Shown: piece by piece, positions 7,824 through 16,267 of the stretch
Position numbering within the stretch: the stretch's first letter is position 1
Layout: every line of letters begins with the position of its first letter
DNA from: Actinomycetospora soli
GTDB lineage: Bacteria > Actinomycetota > Actinomycetes > Mycobacteriales > Pseudonocardiaceae
Length of the DNA stretch: 64,000 nucleotides
Reading direction: 5' to 3'
Assembly (NCBI RefSeq): GCF_021026295.1
Contig: NZ_JAJNDA010000004.1
Location: forward strand, 124,001-188,000
Made by a program: the position numbers and the translations under genes
The notes under the pieces: model-generated
Databases searched by the model: none
The model's input: only the letters and a program-made list of their open reading frames with translations
Told to the model about the DNA's origin: nothing

Positions 7824-9017
7824 ATGCCCAGCACCCCGACTCCCGTCGGCGTCACGACCGAGGCGCAGGAGCAGCTGCGCGGGCGGGTGCGGGAGCTGTG
7901 CGCACGGTTCCCCGACGAGTACTGGCGCGAGCGCGACCGCAACCGCGAGTACCCCGACGCCTTCGTCGACGCGCTGACCGAGTCCGGCTACCTCGCGGTG
8001 CTGATCCCGACCGAGTACGGCGGCAGCGGGCTCGGGATCACCGAGGGCTCGATCGTGCTCGAGGAGATCAACCGCTCAGGCGGGCACTCGGCCGGCTGCC
8101 ACGCGCAGATGTACACGATGGGCGCGCTGCTCAAGCACGGGTCGGAGCAGCAGAAGAAGACCTACCTCCCCGGGATCGCGGACGGGTCGATCCGACTCCA
8201 GGCCTTCTCGATCACCGAGCCCGAGGCCGGGTCGAACACCACCGACATCCGCACGACGGCGGTCCGCGACGGCGACGACTACGTCATCTCCGGGCACAAG
8301 AACTGGACGAGCCGACTGGAGCAGTCCGACCTCGCGCTCGTCCTGGCCCGCACCTCGCCGCGCGCCGAGGACCCGAAGGACCGCACGAAGGGGATCAGCC
8401 TCTTCCTCGTCGACCTGCGCGCCGTGCGGTCCGACGCGCCGGACACGCTGAAGGTCACCCCGGTGCGCACGATGTTCAACTACGCCACCAACGAGGTGCA
8501 CTACGACGACATGCGTGTGCCCGCGAGCGCCCTGATCGGCGAGGAGGGGCAGGGGTTCCGCTACGTCATCGACGGCTGGAACGCCGAGCGCATCCTGCTC
8601 GCCGCCGAGGCGGTCGGCGACGGCTACTGGTTCATCGACCGCGCGACCGCCTACGCCAACCAGCGGGAGGTCTTCGGGCGTCCGATCGGCGCCAACCAGG
8701 GCGTGCAGTTCCCGCTCGCCCGGGCCTACGCGCAGGTCGGGGCGGCCGACCTCATGCGCTACCGCGCCGCGGCCCTGTTCGACGCCGGGGAGAAGTGCGG
8801 CGAGCAGGCCAACCTCGCGAAGTTCCTGGCCAGCGAGGCGAGCTGGCAGGCCGGCAACGCGTGCCTGGACACCCACGGCGGCTACGGCTTCGTCGACACC
8901 TGGGACGTCGAGCGCAAGTTCCGCGAGACCCGGCTCTACCAGGTGGCACCGGTGAACAACAACCTCGTGCTCGCCTACGTCGGCCAGCACGTGCTGGGCA
9001 TGCCGCGCAGCTACTGA
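7824..9017 (+). CDS. Acyl-CoA dehydrogenase
   Basis: This 397-residue flavoprotein has the usual three-domain acyl-CoA dehydrogenase layout. An N-terminal helical domain is followed by a middle beta domain (QAFSITEPEAGSNTTDIRT binds FAD and substrate). The C-terminal helical domain ends GYGFVDTWDVERKFRETRLYQ and so on. It oxidises an acyl-CoA to the enoyl-CoA with FAD; the chain specificity is unknown. The position where medium-chain enzymes carry the catalytic Glu (YEGT-like) reads VAPVNNN, so the base must sit elsewhere or the subfamily differs. A GAGGAG ribosome site precedes the ATG. It overlaps the convergent MFS gene by seven bases. Confidence 0.92.
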   Translation: MPSTPTPVGVTTEAQEQLRGRVRELCARFPDEYWRERDRNREYPDAFVDALTESGYLAVLIPTEYGGSGLGITEGSIVLEEINRSGGHSAGCHAQMYTMGALLKHGSEQQKKTYLPGIADGSIRLQAFSITEPEAGSNTTDIRTTAVRDGDDYVISGHKNWTSRLEQSDLALVLARTSPRAEDPKDRTKGISLFLVDLRAVRSDAPDTLKVTPVRTMFNYATNEVHYDDMRVPASALIGEEGQGFRYVIDGWNAERILLAAEAVGDGYWFIDRATAYANQREVFGRPIGANQGVQFPLARAYAQVGAADLMRYRAAALFDAGEKCGEQANLAKFLASEASWQAGNACLDTHGGYGFVDTWDVERKFRETRLYQVAPVNNNLVLAYVGQHVLGMPRSY

Positions 9018-10213
9018 GCCCGCAGCCGGGTCAGCGCCGACCAGCCCGCCGTCGCGAGGACCGCGAGCGCCCCGAGCACGACGGCGAGCGCCACGTCCCA
9101 CGACGGCGGATCCCCGGCCTCGTGCACCGCCCCGACGAGCCACGGCCCCAGCGCACCCAGCAGGTAGCCGCCGCCCTGGACGAACGCGGCGAGTCGCCGG
9201 TTCTCGGTCGACGTGCGGCTGGCGGCCAGCACCGCGGAGAAGATGACGGTGAAACCGCCGCCCTGGGCGGCGCCCGCGAGTGAGCACCACAGCGGCCAGA
9301 GCGCGGGTGCGAGCAGCAGCCCGCCGGGCAGCGCCAGGAAGGCGGCCGCGACCGGGATGAACGCCACCCGCAGGCTCGCCCGTCGCGCGACCAGCGGCGT
9401 CACCAGCGCCCCGACGACCGCGAGGATCTGGAAGAGGGACGACGCGACGCCGGCAGTCGCCGCGTCCAGCCCGCGCAGGTCGCGCAGGACCTCCGGGAGC
9501 CATGCGGTGAGGCCGTAGTACGAGAACGACTGCGCCCCGAAGGCGAGCAGCAGCAGCCAGCCGACCGGCTGTGACGACGGCGCGCGGGCGGGCTCGCCCT
9601 CCTCCTCCGCCCGGACCCGCGGTGCTCCGTCCCGACGACGGGTCGCGAGGGTCCACACCACCGCGGCGGCGAGCGCGAGCAGCAGGTACGTGCAGAGCGC
9701 GAGCCGCCAGCCCACGCCGTCGGCGATCGGCACCGTGAGCGACAGCGTGAGCATCGAACCGATGTTCATCGTCGCGGTGTAGACGCCGAACACCGTGCCG
9801 GAGCGGTGCGGGAAGTCCCGGCCGACCACCACGGGCACGACGATGTTGCCCACGGTGATGCCGGCCCCGATCAGCGCAGTTCCCGCGAGTGCCCCGACGA
9901 CCCCGTCGGTCGAGCGCAGGACGGTGCCCACCGACAGCACCCCGAGCCCGACGAGCATCGCACGCTCCGGCCCGATGCGGCCGATCATCCACGACGTCGG
10001 CGGCGACGCGAGCGCGAAGGCGAGGACCGGCAGGCTCGTCAGCAGCCCGGCGACCGCGGCGGAGACCCCGAGGTCGGCACGGATCGCGTCGACCACCGGG
10101 CTCACGGCGACGATCGGCCCGCGCAGGTTGAGCGCCACGAGCACGATCGCGGCGACGAGGAGCGGGGTGCCGAGGGTGCTGGTGGCGGCGCGGCGCTGCT
10201 CGGCGGTGGTCAC
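9011..10213 (-). CDS. MFS transporter, CynX/NimT (YeaN-like) type
   Basis: About 400 residues form twelve hydrophobic helices with ALNLRGPIVAVSPVVDAIRAD in the first helix pair, which is characteristic of the cyanate/2-nitroimidazole transporter family. The substrate is unknown. The GTG at 10211-10213 is chosen because upstream in-frame sequence is not coding-like and would overlap the divergent DUF2795 gene. A central cytoplasmic loop is rich in Arg and Glu and contains one CCCGACGACGGGT palindrome copy (9631-9643). Confidence 0.85.
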   Translation of the reverse strand: MTTAEQRRAATSTLGTPLLVAAIVLVALNLRGPIVAVSPVVDAIRADLGVSAAVAGLLTSLPVLAFALASPPTSWMIGRIGPERAMLVGLGVLSVGTVLRSTDGVVGALAGTALIGAGITVGNIVVPVVVGRDFPHRSGTVFGVYTATMNIGSMLTLSLTVPIADGVGWRLALCTYLLLALAAAVVWTLATRRRDGAPRVRAEEEGEPARAPSSQPVGWLLLLAFGAQSFSYYGLTAWLPEVLRDLRGLDAATAGVASSLFQILAVVGALVTPLVARRASLRVAFIPVAAAFLALPGGLLLAPALWPLWCSLAGAAQGGGFTVIFSAVLAASRTSTENRRLAAFVQGGGYLLGALGPWLVGAVHEAGDPPSWDVALAVVLGALAVLATAGWSALTRLRAQ

Positions 10214-10289
10214 GTGGAGCCAGTCTGGATGCTTCGCTCGCGAAAGGACATCGGGTGTGAAGAAGGACGCGGGTCGGGCAGCTGCAGGG

Positions 10290-10505
10290 ATGACCGATCG
10301 AGACGACACCCGCGTCCGCAAGGCGCTCCAGGGCGCGAACTTCCCGTCGGAGCGCAACGACCTCGTCGCCTACGCGACCGACCGGGGTGAGGTCGACGAG
10401 AAGACGCTGACGGCACTCGCCGCCCTGCCCGCGGGCACGTACGGCTCGGTCGACGAGGTCGTCGACGCGGTGCCGCACCGGCCGGGGTCCGTGGCGGACC
10501 GCTGA
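10290..10505 (+). CDS. DUF2795 domain protein
   Basis: This 71-residue protein covers almost exactly one DUF2795 domain: RVRKALQGANFP, then DLVAYA, then ALAALPAGTYGSVDEVV. The family is small, soluble and of unknown function in actinobacteria; sequence patterns suggest a helical fold that may bind nucleic acid or protein. Start ATG at 10290 follows GCAGGG. It lies divergent from the MFS gene with 76 bases between them. Confidence 0.82.
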   Translation: MTDRDDTRVRKALQGANFPSERNDLVAYATDRGEVDEKTLTALAALPAGTYGSVDEVVDAVPHRPGSVADR

Positions 10506-10522
10506 GCCCGGTTCCCTCCCCC

Positions 10523-10577
10523 GTGGCGGGCTCCCCGGTGGCAAGCTCCCCCGGTGGCAGGCTCCCCCGGTGGCAGG
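10523..10577 (+). repeat. Tandem 15-16-base repeat, GTGGCRRGCTCCCC
   Basis: Three consecutive units lie at 10523-10537, 10538-10553 and 10554-10569. They share GTGGC(G/A)(G/A)GCTCCCC. A fourth GTGGCAGG begins the 42-base interspersed repeat at 10570. The array sits upstream of the FMN-binding protein gene. Confidence 0.85.
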
Positions 10578-10610
10578 AAAGCGTCGTTGCTGTCATCCAG
10601 TGGCAGGGAA
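10569..10610 (+). repeat. 42-base interspersed repeat, copy 1
   Basis: This unit starts GGTGGCAGGAAAGCG and ends CCAGTGGCAGGGAA. It is identical, base for base, to the reverse complement of 16211-16252. Within it GTGGCAGG occurs twice, 30 bases apart, as a direct repeat. It lies 47 bases before the start of the gene at 10658. Confidence 0.95.
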
Positions 10611-10657
10611 TCCGCGTCGTCGGTGACGCTGTCGGGGGTCGCTGCTAGACCTGCCGC

Positions 10658-11101
10658 GTGACGACGTGGAGCGAGGTCGAGACGGCGGCGCCCGAGCTGG
10701 CCGCCGCGGTGCGGGCGTGTTTCGAGCGCGGCAAGCACAAGACGATGGCGACGCTGCGGGCCGACGGGTCGCCGCGCATCAGCGGGATCGAGAACGAGTT
10801 CGCCGACGGGGAGCTGACCTTCGGCATGATGCCGGGATCGCTGAAACTGGCCGACGTGCGGCGCGACCCCCGGGTGGCGCTGCACTCGCCGTCGGTCGAC
10901 CCGCCGGAGGACCCCTCAGCGTGGCCGGGCGAGGCCAAGGTGTCCGGGCGGGCCGTCCCGGGGCCGCCGGCGGAGGAGGGTGCGGCGTTCGCGCTCGACG
11001 TCACCGAGGTGGTGCTGACCCGCATCAACGCTACGGGCGACCGGCTGGTCATCGAGTCGTGGCGCCCGGGTGGTCAGGTCCGCCGGGTGGAGCGGACCTG
11101 A
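10658..11101 (+). CDS. Pyridoxamine 5'-phosphate oxidase-fold (FMN/F420-binding) protein
   Basis: This 147-residue split-barrel protein has the pattern HKTMATLRADGSPRISGIENEF near residues 27-48 and MMPGSLKLADVRRDPRVALH near 57-76, typical of actinobacterial PPOX-like proteins that bind FMN, heme or F420. The reaction is not predictable. The start is a GTG at 10658. Its promoter region carries the tandem and interspersed repeats, which may influence its expression. Confidence 0.83.
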   Translation: MTTWSEVETAAPELAAAVRACFERGKHKTMATLRADGSPRISGIENEFADGELTFGMMPGSLKLADVRRDPRVALHSPSVDPPEDPSAWPGEAKVSGRAVPGPPAEEGAAFALDVTEVVLTRINATGDRLVIESWRPGGQVRRVERT

Positions 11102-11111
11102 CCGGGCGTCC

Positions 11112-12773
11112 TCAGCGCGCGATGAGCTGCCCGAGCCGCTTCGTCAGCTTCACGTTCTCCCGGTAGTCGACCGGGATCACGATGACCGACGGCCGGTCGC
11201 GGCGGTCGAACGCCTCCTTGAGGGCCGGGCGCAGCTCGTCGGCGCTCTCGAGCCGACGGGCGTGGCAGCCGAGGCCCTCGGAGACCTTGACGAGGTCCGG
11301 TGAGGGGAAGTCGGTACCGAAGTGGCGGCCGAACTCGACCTCCTGCTTCCAGGAGATCAGGCCGTAGCCGTTGTCCTCCCAGACGAGGTTGACCGGGGCG
11401 ACCCCGAGGCGGACCGCCGTCGCGAGCTCCGCGCCGTTCATGAGGAACCCGCCGTCCCCGGAGATCGCCACGACCCGCAGGTCCGGGTGCACGAGCGACG
11501 CGGAGACCCCACCCGGGACGGCGATCCCCATCGAGCAGAAGCCGTTGGAGATGATGCAGCTGTTCGGGGTGTAGGTCGGGTAGTGCCGCGCGACCCACAT
11601 CTTGTGGGCGCCGACGTCCGAGATCAGGATGTCGTCGTCGTCCATCTCGGCGCGCAGGTCGGCCAGGATGCGCTGCGGCTTCATCGGGAAGTCGCCGGTC
11701 TCGGCCTCCGACGACGCCCCGCCCTCGGTGATCTCCTCGGTCAGGTTCGCCCGGGCCCGGGCGTGGGCGTCGATGTCCGGGAACCGGTGCCGCTCGCCGA
11801 GCCCCTCGTTGATCGCCCACAGGGCGGCGGCGATGTCGCCGACGATCTCCACGGTGGGGCGGTAGGCGCCGTCGACCTCGGCGGGGTCGAAGTCGATGTG
11901 CAGGAGCCGCTTCGTGCGCCCGATGTTCCACCGCGAGGGCGGCCACTCGACCATGTCGTAGCCGACCGCGATCACGAGGTCGGCGGCCTCGAACACCTCG
12001 GTCACGTAGTCACGCGACCCGAGGCCGACGGCGTAGAGGCTGCGCTCGTGGCGGTCGGACAGCGCACCCTTGCCCATGAACGTCATGCCGGCGTAGATGC
12101 CGGTCTCCTCGACGAACCGCTGCAGCTGGCGGCTCACCCGGGTCCGGACGCAGCCCTGCCCGACCAGCAGCACCGGCCGCTCGGCCCGGGCGATCAGGTC
12201 GAGCGCGGCCTGCACCGACTTCTCGTCGGGCACCGGGCGCCGCACCTTCTCCGGCGGCACGATCGGCGCGCTCTCCACCTCGTGCTTCGCGATGTCCTCG
12301 GGCAGCTCCACGTGGGTGGCGCCCGGCTTCTCCGCGACGGCGAGCTTGAACGCCTTGCGGATCACCTCGGGGATCGTCGTCTCGTCCCGCAGGGAGGTGG
12401 TCCACTTCGTGATCGGCGTGAACATCTCCACGACGTTCATCGCCTGGTGGGACTCCTTGTGCAGGCGCGTCGTGGCGCCCTGCCCGGTCAGCGCGACGAC
12501 CGGCGAGTTGTCCATGTTGGCGTTCGCGACGCCCGTGACCAGGTTCGACGCGCCCGGCCCGAGGGTCGACAGACACACCCCGGGGCGACCGGAGAGCCGA
12601 CCGTAGACGTCGGCCATGAAGGCGGCCCCGGACTCGTGATGGGTCGGGACGAAGCGGATCGCCGAGTCGCGCATGGACATGAGCACGTCGGCGTTCTCCT
12701 CGCCGGGTACCCCGAAGACGTACTCCACGCCCTCGGCCTCCAGACACCGCACGAACAGATCGCTCGCCCTCAC
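11112..12773 (-). CDS. Acetolactate synthase, catabolic (AlsS-like) type
   Basis: This thiamine-diphosphate enzyme of about 553 residues joins two pyruvate molecules to acetolactate. It shows the N-terminal catalytic Glu in THHESGAAFMADVYGRLSG (Glu47). A central domain includes VIAVGYDMVEW, and the diphosphate-binding motif runs GDGGFLMNGAEL to WEDNGYG. The last segment, VDYRENVKLTKRLG, matches AlsS rather than IlvB. The GTG at 12771-12773 is preferred because GGGAG lies seven bases upstream; a GTG at 12836 would overlap the preceding gene. No small regulatory subunit is adjacent. Confidence 0.87.
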   Translation of the reverse strand: MRASDLFVRCLEAEGVEYVFGVPGEENADVLMSMRDSAIRFVPTHHESGAAFMADVYGRLSGRPGVCLSTLGPGASNLVTGVANANMDNSPVVALTGQGATTRLHKESHQAMNVVEMFTPITKWTTSLRDETTIPEVIRKAFKLAVAEKPGATHVELPEDIAKHEVESAPIVPPEKVRRPVPDEKSVQAALDLIARAERPVLLVGQGCVRTRVSRQLQRFVEETGIYAGMTFMGKGALSDRHERSLYAVGLGSRDYVTEVFEAADLVIAVGYDMVEWPPSRWNIGRTKRLLHIDFDPAEVDGAYRPTVEIVGDIAAALWAINEGLGERHRFPDIDAHARARANLTEEITEGGASSEAETGDFPMKPQRILADLRAEMDDDDILISDVGAHKMWVARHYPTYTPNSCIISNGFCSMGIAVPGGVSASLVHPDLRVVAISGDGGFLMNGAELATAVRLGVAPVNLVWEDNGYGLISWKQEVEFGRHFGTDFPSPDLVKVSEGLGCHARRLESADELRPALKEAFDRRDRPSVIVIPVDYRENVKLTKRLGQLIAR

Positions 12774-12828
12774 GGCCACACTCCCTCGGTCGTCGACGCC
12801 CGGAGCAGTACCCGGTGTCGGGGTCGGC

Positions 12829-15800
12829 TCACCCACCCCCGTAGATCACGTCGAACCGCGTCAGGGCCATCCCGGGTCCACCGGTCCACGGCTCGAAGCC
12901 CGCCTGGATGTTCGTCAGGAAGGCGGAGGCCTGCACCGAGCCCTGCGCGACGGCGTCGTTCACGAAGTCCGTGAGCGGCAGGTCGTCGGCCTCGTCGACG
13001 TAGCCCTGGCGCACGTAGGAGATGACGGCGACCCCGCCGTTCTCGCCCTTCCAGACGTCCCAGCCGGCGCCGCCGATGGTCGCCGTCCCCGCCGGCTGCC
13101 CGATCGGCTTGATCCCCCCGGTCTCCGTCAACCAGATCATCAACTCCACGGCGTCGTTGTGGCCGTCCTTCCTCGGCGTGCTGTCGGCCCAGAGGTCGTA
13201 GGCGAGGTTGGACGTCGTACCGGCCGGAATCTCGCCCGCGATGCTCGAGCTGATCGGGCCGAGCTCGCTGATGCGACGCGGCAGGGTGGTGCCCTCGGTA
13301 CAGGTGCCCATCCAGCAGCCGGACATGATCGACGGGTAGGAGGCCGGCGCGTCGTCCTTGCTGTGCTCCCCGGAGTCGACCGTGAAGCCCTGCGTGGTGG
13401 CGGTGATGCACTGCCCGTCGGCCGCACCCCACTCGTTGTTCTGGACCAGGAACGCGCCGCCCGCGATCTCGGTCGACCCGAACTTGTCGCACACCTGCCG
13501 GCCGCGCACGTCCGCCGTCTCCGCCGACCGTTCCGACGACGCGGCCGGAGCCGCCGCGGGTCGGGCGCTCGCGGTGCTGCGCGTCGTCGGCGGCGCGGCC
13601 GCAGCAGACGCACGGCTCCTCGTCGGCGTGGCGGCACGCTCACCGTCGTCGTCCACGGCGGCGCCGGAGCCCGTGCCGGCGTCGGAACCCGTGCCGACGT
13701 CGGAGCCCGCGCCGGCGCCGGACCCCGCTCCCGCCAGGCCCGAGACCGACTCCAGGTCGTCGCCGATCTTGAGGTCGTTGAGGAAGAGCGTGCTGTCCTG
13801 GCCGATGGACTCGTCGCGGTAGATGCCGGTCTTGAGGTAGGCGCTGCCCTTCACGTTCGACTCCGGGGTGCGGTAGCCCGAGAGCGTCTGCTCGCCGTTG
13901 CAGTAGGCGTCGATCGCCCCGCCGAACGTGATGCCGAGCTGGAAGGAGAACGCGCCCGGGCCGACGGGGCAGAAGTCCTTCTGGTTCCCGCCGTTGTTCG
14001 CCAGCCGCAGCTGCCCGTTCCCGACCTCCACCGCCAGCGGCGGGCTCCCCGTCCCCGGCTGCTTGAACTGCATGATCAGCTGCCACGTGCCGGTGTCGGT
14101 GGGGAAGCCCTGCTCGAAGAACCCGGAGTAGCCGACGAACGTCGTCTCGCCGTCCTGGAACTCCGGGATGTCGGGTTCGGCCTCGGTGCGCTTGCCGCCG
14201 CCCGGCATCTCGAACTTGACCGCCTCCCGGCCGGGCACGTTCGGCGATTCGGCGCCCGAGGGATCGGTGGCGTTCTGGTTGTTCCACGGCGTGGACTTGA
14301 AGCCCTCGAGGCCGTCGGTCAGCGCGAAGGTCGCCTTCGTCTCGCGTCCCTGCCCGCCGTCGTCCTCCGTTCCCGACGACGGGTCCTGCCGTTCTCCCGT
14401 ACTCGGCGGGTCCGTCGTGGTGGTCTCGTCGGCGTCCCCGCCCGGGGCACGGGTGACCGTGGCGGAGCCGGACGACCGCGGTGCCCGCGTCCCCGTGACG
14501 TCGGTGTCGCCGGTGTCGCCGGTGTCGCCGGTGTCGTCGATGTCGTCGATGTCGTCGATGTCGTCGATGTCGCCGCTGTCGCCCCGGCTCCCGGACGGTG
14601 CGCGGGTCGAGGTCGGTTCGTCCTCCGCCCCGGACTCAGGGACGCGTGTCGCCGTGGCCCCGCCCTCGGGCGTGCGGGTCGCCGTGACCCCTCCGGAGCC
14701 GCTCTCCGCTGCGCCCGGCGCGCGCGTGGCCCTGGGCGACCCGGCGCCCTCCGCGCCGGGTTCCGGAGTGACCGTGACGCCGTCCGAACCGTCGTCCGCG
14801 GAACCGGGCGCACGGGTGACCGTCGCCCCACCCGAGCCGGGGGCACCCGTCGTCGTCCCGGCGGTCGATCCCGGTACCTGCGTGGTCGCGGCGCCCGGTT
14901 CCTCCTCGTACCCGGACTCTCCGGAGGAAGGCGGGGTCGCGGACGAGCCGGCGGTCGTGGTCGGCGGGGCGGTGGTGGTGCTCGGCGCCGGACCGGCGTC
15001 GGTGGGCACCGCCGCGACGACCTTGCCGAGCGAGGCGACCGCCCACTGCGGCGCGGTGGTGCCCTGGGCGATCGGGAGCTCGGAGTAGGTGCCGTGCACG
15101 GGCGAGGTCAGGGCCGTCTCGAGGGAGGCGTCGCCGGCGGTCGGCGGGCTGTCGCAGACCGGGTCGCCGGGGGCGCAGATCTCGATGGTGCGGGCGTCGA
15201 GGGTGCCGAAGCCGACCGCGCGCGGCGGGAGCACGCCCTGGCCGGTGGTGCCTTCCGGGACCGCCCGGGTGGCCGGGCTGCGGGCCGGGTCGCCGAACAG
15301 ACCGACCGCCCGGACCAGGTCGGCGGGGATGCGGGGCTCGAGACCGGTGCCGATGCGCGAGGCCAGATCCCCGGCGACCTGCGCGCCGGCGGAGTAGCCG
15401 AAGAGCATGATCGAGCCGGTGGGGCAGCCCTCGACGTGGTCGCCCACCGCGTCGGAGAGCGCGCCCACGGCGGCCGACTCGCTCGCCGCGTAGGAACCCC
15501 CGGCCGCGGGTGGCGGCACGGTGACCACGGAGACCTTCTCCCCGAACTGCTGGGCCAGGGGGTCGGTGACGGCGGTGAGCACGTCCGACGCGCCGCCCGC
15601 CCCGCCGACGGCATAGAGCGTGACCGGGCGGCAGGAGTCGGGCAGCGCCTGTGAGGACGCCAGCGTCGCGACGCCGGTGCCGACCGCACCGACCAGGACC
15701 GCGACCGCCACCAGGGCCGCGGCGACGAGGGAACCGACCGGGCGTCGGTCCCGGGACACGACGGGTGTCGGGCGTCGCCACGGCGAGGGCGACCCCGGCG

Positions 15801-16086
15801 GCGACTCCTCCACGGCGGCCGGAGGGACCGGCGCCGGCGCGACCGGGCCCGTCGTCGGGAAGGCCTCGACCGGACCGGCGGGGCCGACCGCGAGCCGGGT
15901 GACCCCGCCGTCGACGAGTTCGACCCGCAGGACCCCGCCGCGCCGCGCGGCGTGCCGCCGGGCGGCCGCGAGGGCCACCGCGCGGGGGTCGCCGCCCGGT
16001 GGCACGGGCAGGGGCCGCCCGTCGGCGAGCACCACGACCCCGCCGGGGCCGCGCACCACCTCCAGCCGCACGTCCGCCGCGCCCAC
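12829..16086 (-). CDS. Membrane-anchored cutinase / polysaccharide lyase / GH12 multidomain protein
   Basis: This 1085-residue protein has a cytoplasmic N-terminus (1-115), then one membrane helix (about 118-145). A cutinase (CE5) domain spans about 150-360 with Ser232 in FGYSAG, Asp308 in CAPGDPVCD and His331 in SPVHGTY. A Thr/Pro/Asp-rich linker (360-585) contains GDT/DDI triplets. A polysaccharide-lyase-like domain follows (about 585-785; FVGYSGFFEQGFP, WQLIMQFKQPGTG). After a second linker comes a GH12 endoglucanase domain (about 865-1085). Its likely nucleophile is Glu981 in ELMIW and its acid/base Glu1065 in GFEPW. Together these could attack esters, uronic polymers and beta-glucans of plant material. 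A GGAGGAG site precedes GTG 16086. Confidence 0.82.
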   Translation of the reverse strand: MGAADVRLEVVRGPGGVVVLADGRPLPVPPGGDPRAVALAAARRHAARRGGVLRVELVDGGVTRLAVGPAGPVEAFPTTGPVAPAPVPPAAVEESPPGSPSPWRRPTPVVSRDRRPVGSLVAAALVAVAVLVGAVGTGVATLASSQALPDSCRPVTLYAVGGAGGASDVLTAVTDPLAQQFGEKVSVVTVPPPAAGGSYAASESAAVGALSDAVGDHVEGCPTGSIMLFGYSAGAQVAGDLASRIGTGLEPRIPADLVRAVGLFGDPARSPATRAVPEGTTGQGVLPPRAVGFGTLDARTIEICAPGDPVCDSPPTAGDASLETALTSPVHGTYSELPIAQGTTAPQWAVASLGKVVAAVPTDAGPAPSTTTAPPTTTAGSSATPPSSGESGYEEEPGAATTQVPGSTAGTTTGAPGSGGATVTRAPGSADDGSDGVTVTPEPGAEGAGSPRATRAPGAAESGSGGVTATRTPEGGATATRVPESGAEDEPTSTRAPSGSRGDSGDIDDIDDIDDIDDTGDTGDTGDTDVTGTRAPRSSGSATVTRAPGGDADETTTTDPPSTGERQDPSSGTEDDGGQGRETKATFALTDGLEGFKSTPWNNQNATDPSGAESPNVPGREAVKFEMPGGGKRTEAEPDIPEFQDGETTFVGYSGFFEQGFPTDTGTWQLIMQFKQPGTGSPPLAVEVGNGQLRLANNGGNQKDFCPVGPGAFSFQLGITFGGAIDAYCNGEQTLSGYRTPESNVKGSAYLKTGIYRDESIGQDSTLFLNDLKIGDDLESVSGLAGAGSGAGAGSDVGTGSDAGTGSGAAVDDDGERAATPTRSRASAAAAPPTTRSTASARPAAAPAASSERSAETADVRGRQVCDKFGSTEIAGGAFLVQNNEWGAADGQCITATTQGFTVDSGEHSKDDAPASYPSIMSGCWMGTCTEGTTLPRRISELGPISSSIAGEIPAGTTSNLAYDLWADSTPRKDGHNDAVELMIWLTETGGIKPIGQPAGTATIGGAGWDVWKGENGGVAVISYVRQGYVDEADDLPLTDFVNDAVAQGSVQASAFLTNIQAGFEPWTGGPGMALTRFDVIYGGG
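14503..14583 (-). repeat. Nine 9-base tandem repeats in the linker
   Basis: Nine consecutive copies of a 9-base unit (variants GGTGTCGCC, GGTGTCGTC, GATGTCGTC, GATGTCGCC and GCTGTCGCC on the + strand) encode triplets GDS, GDI, DDI and GDT in the linker after the cutinase domain. Copy number may vary between strains without breaking the frame. Confidence 0.93.
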
Positions 16087-16210
16087 CCGACTCCTCCACC
16101 GTCCGCCGTGCCCCCGATCCGGGACTCAGGGTCGGCGGTCGGGACTCCGCGTGGGTGCGGTTTGGAGAAACTCGGGGCCCGGATTTCCCGGGGCCGATCG
16201 ACGATGTGGT

Positions 16211-16252
16211 TTCCCTGCCACTGGATGACAGCAACGACGCTTTCCTGCCACC
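16211..16252 (-). repeat. 42-base interspersed repeat, copy 2
   Basis: On the + strand it starts TTCCCTGCCACTGGATG and ends TTTCCTGCCACC. It is a perfect inverted copy of 10569-10610. It sits in the 181-base gap between the multidomain hydrolase gene and the DPP4-like peptidase gene. Confidence 0.95.
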
Positions 16253-16267
16253 CGGGGAGGGCCCGAC

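Noticed and set aside
14503-14583. Possible CRISPR array
   Set aside because: The repeats are 9 bases, directly adjacent without spacers, and in frame with a protein linker.
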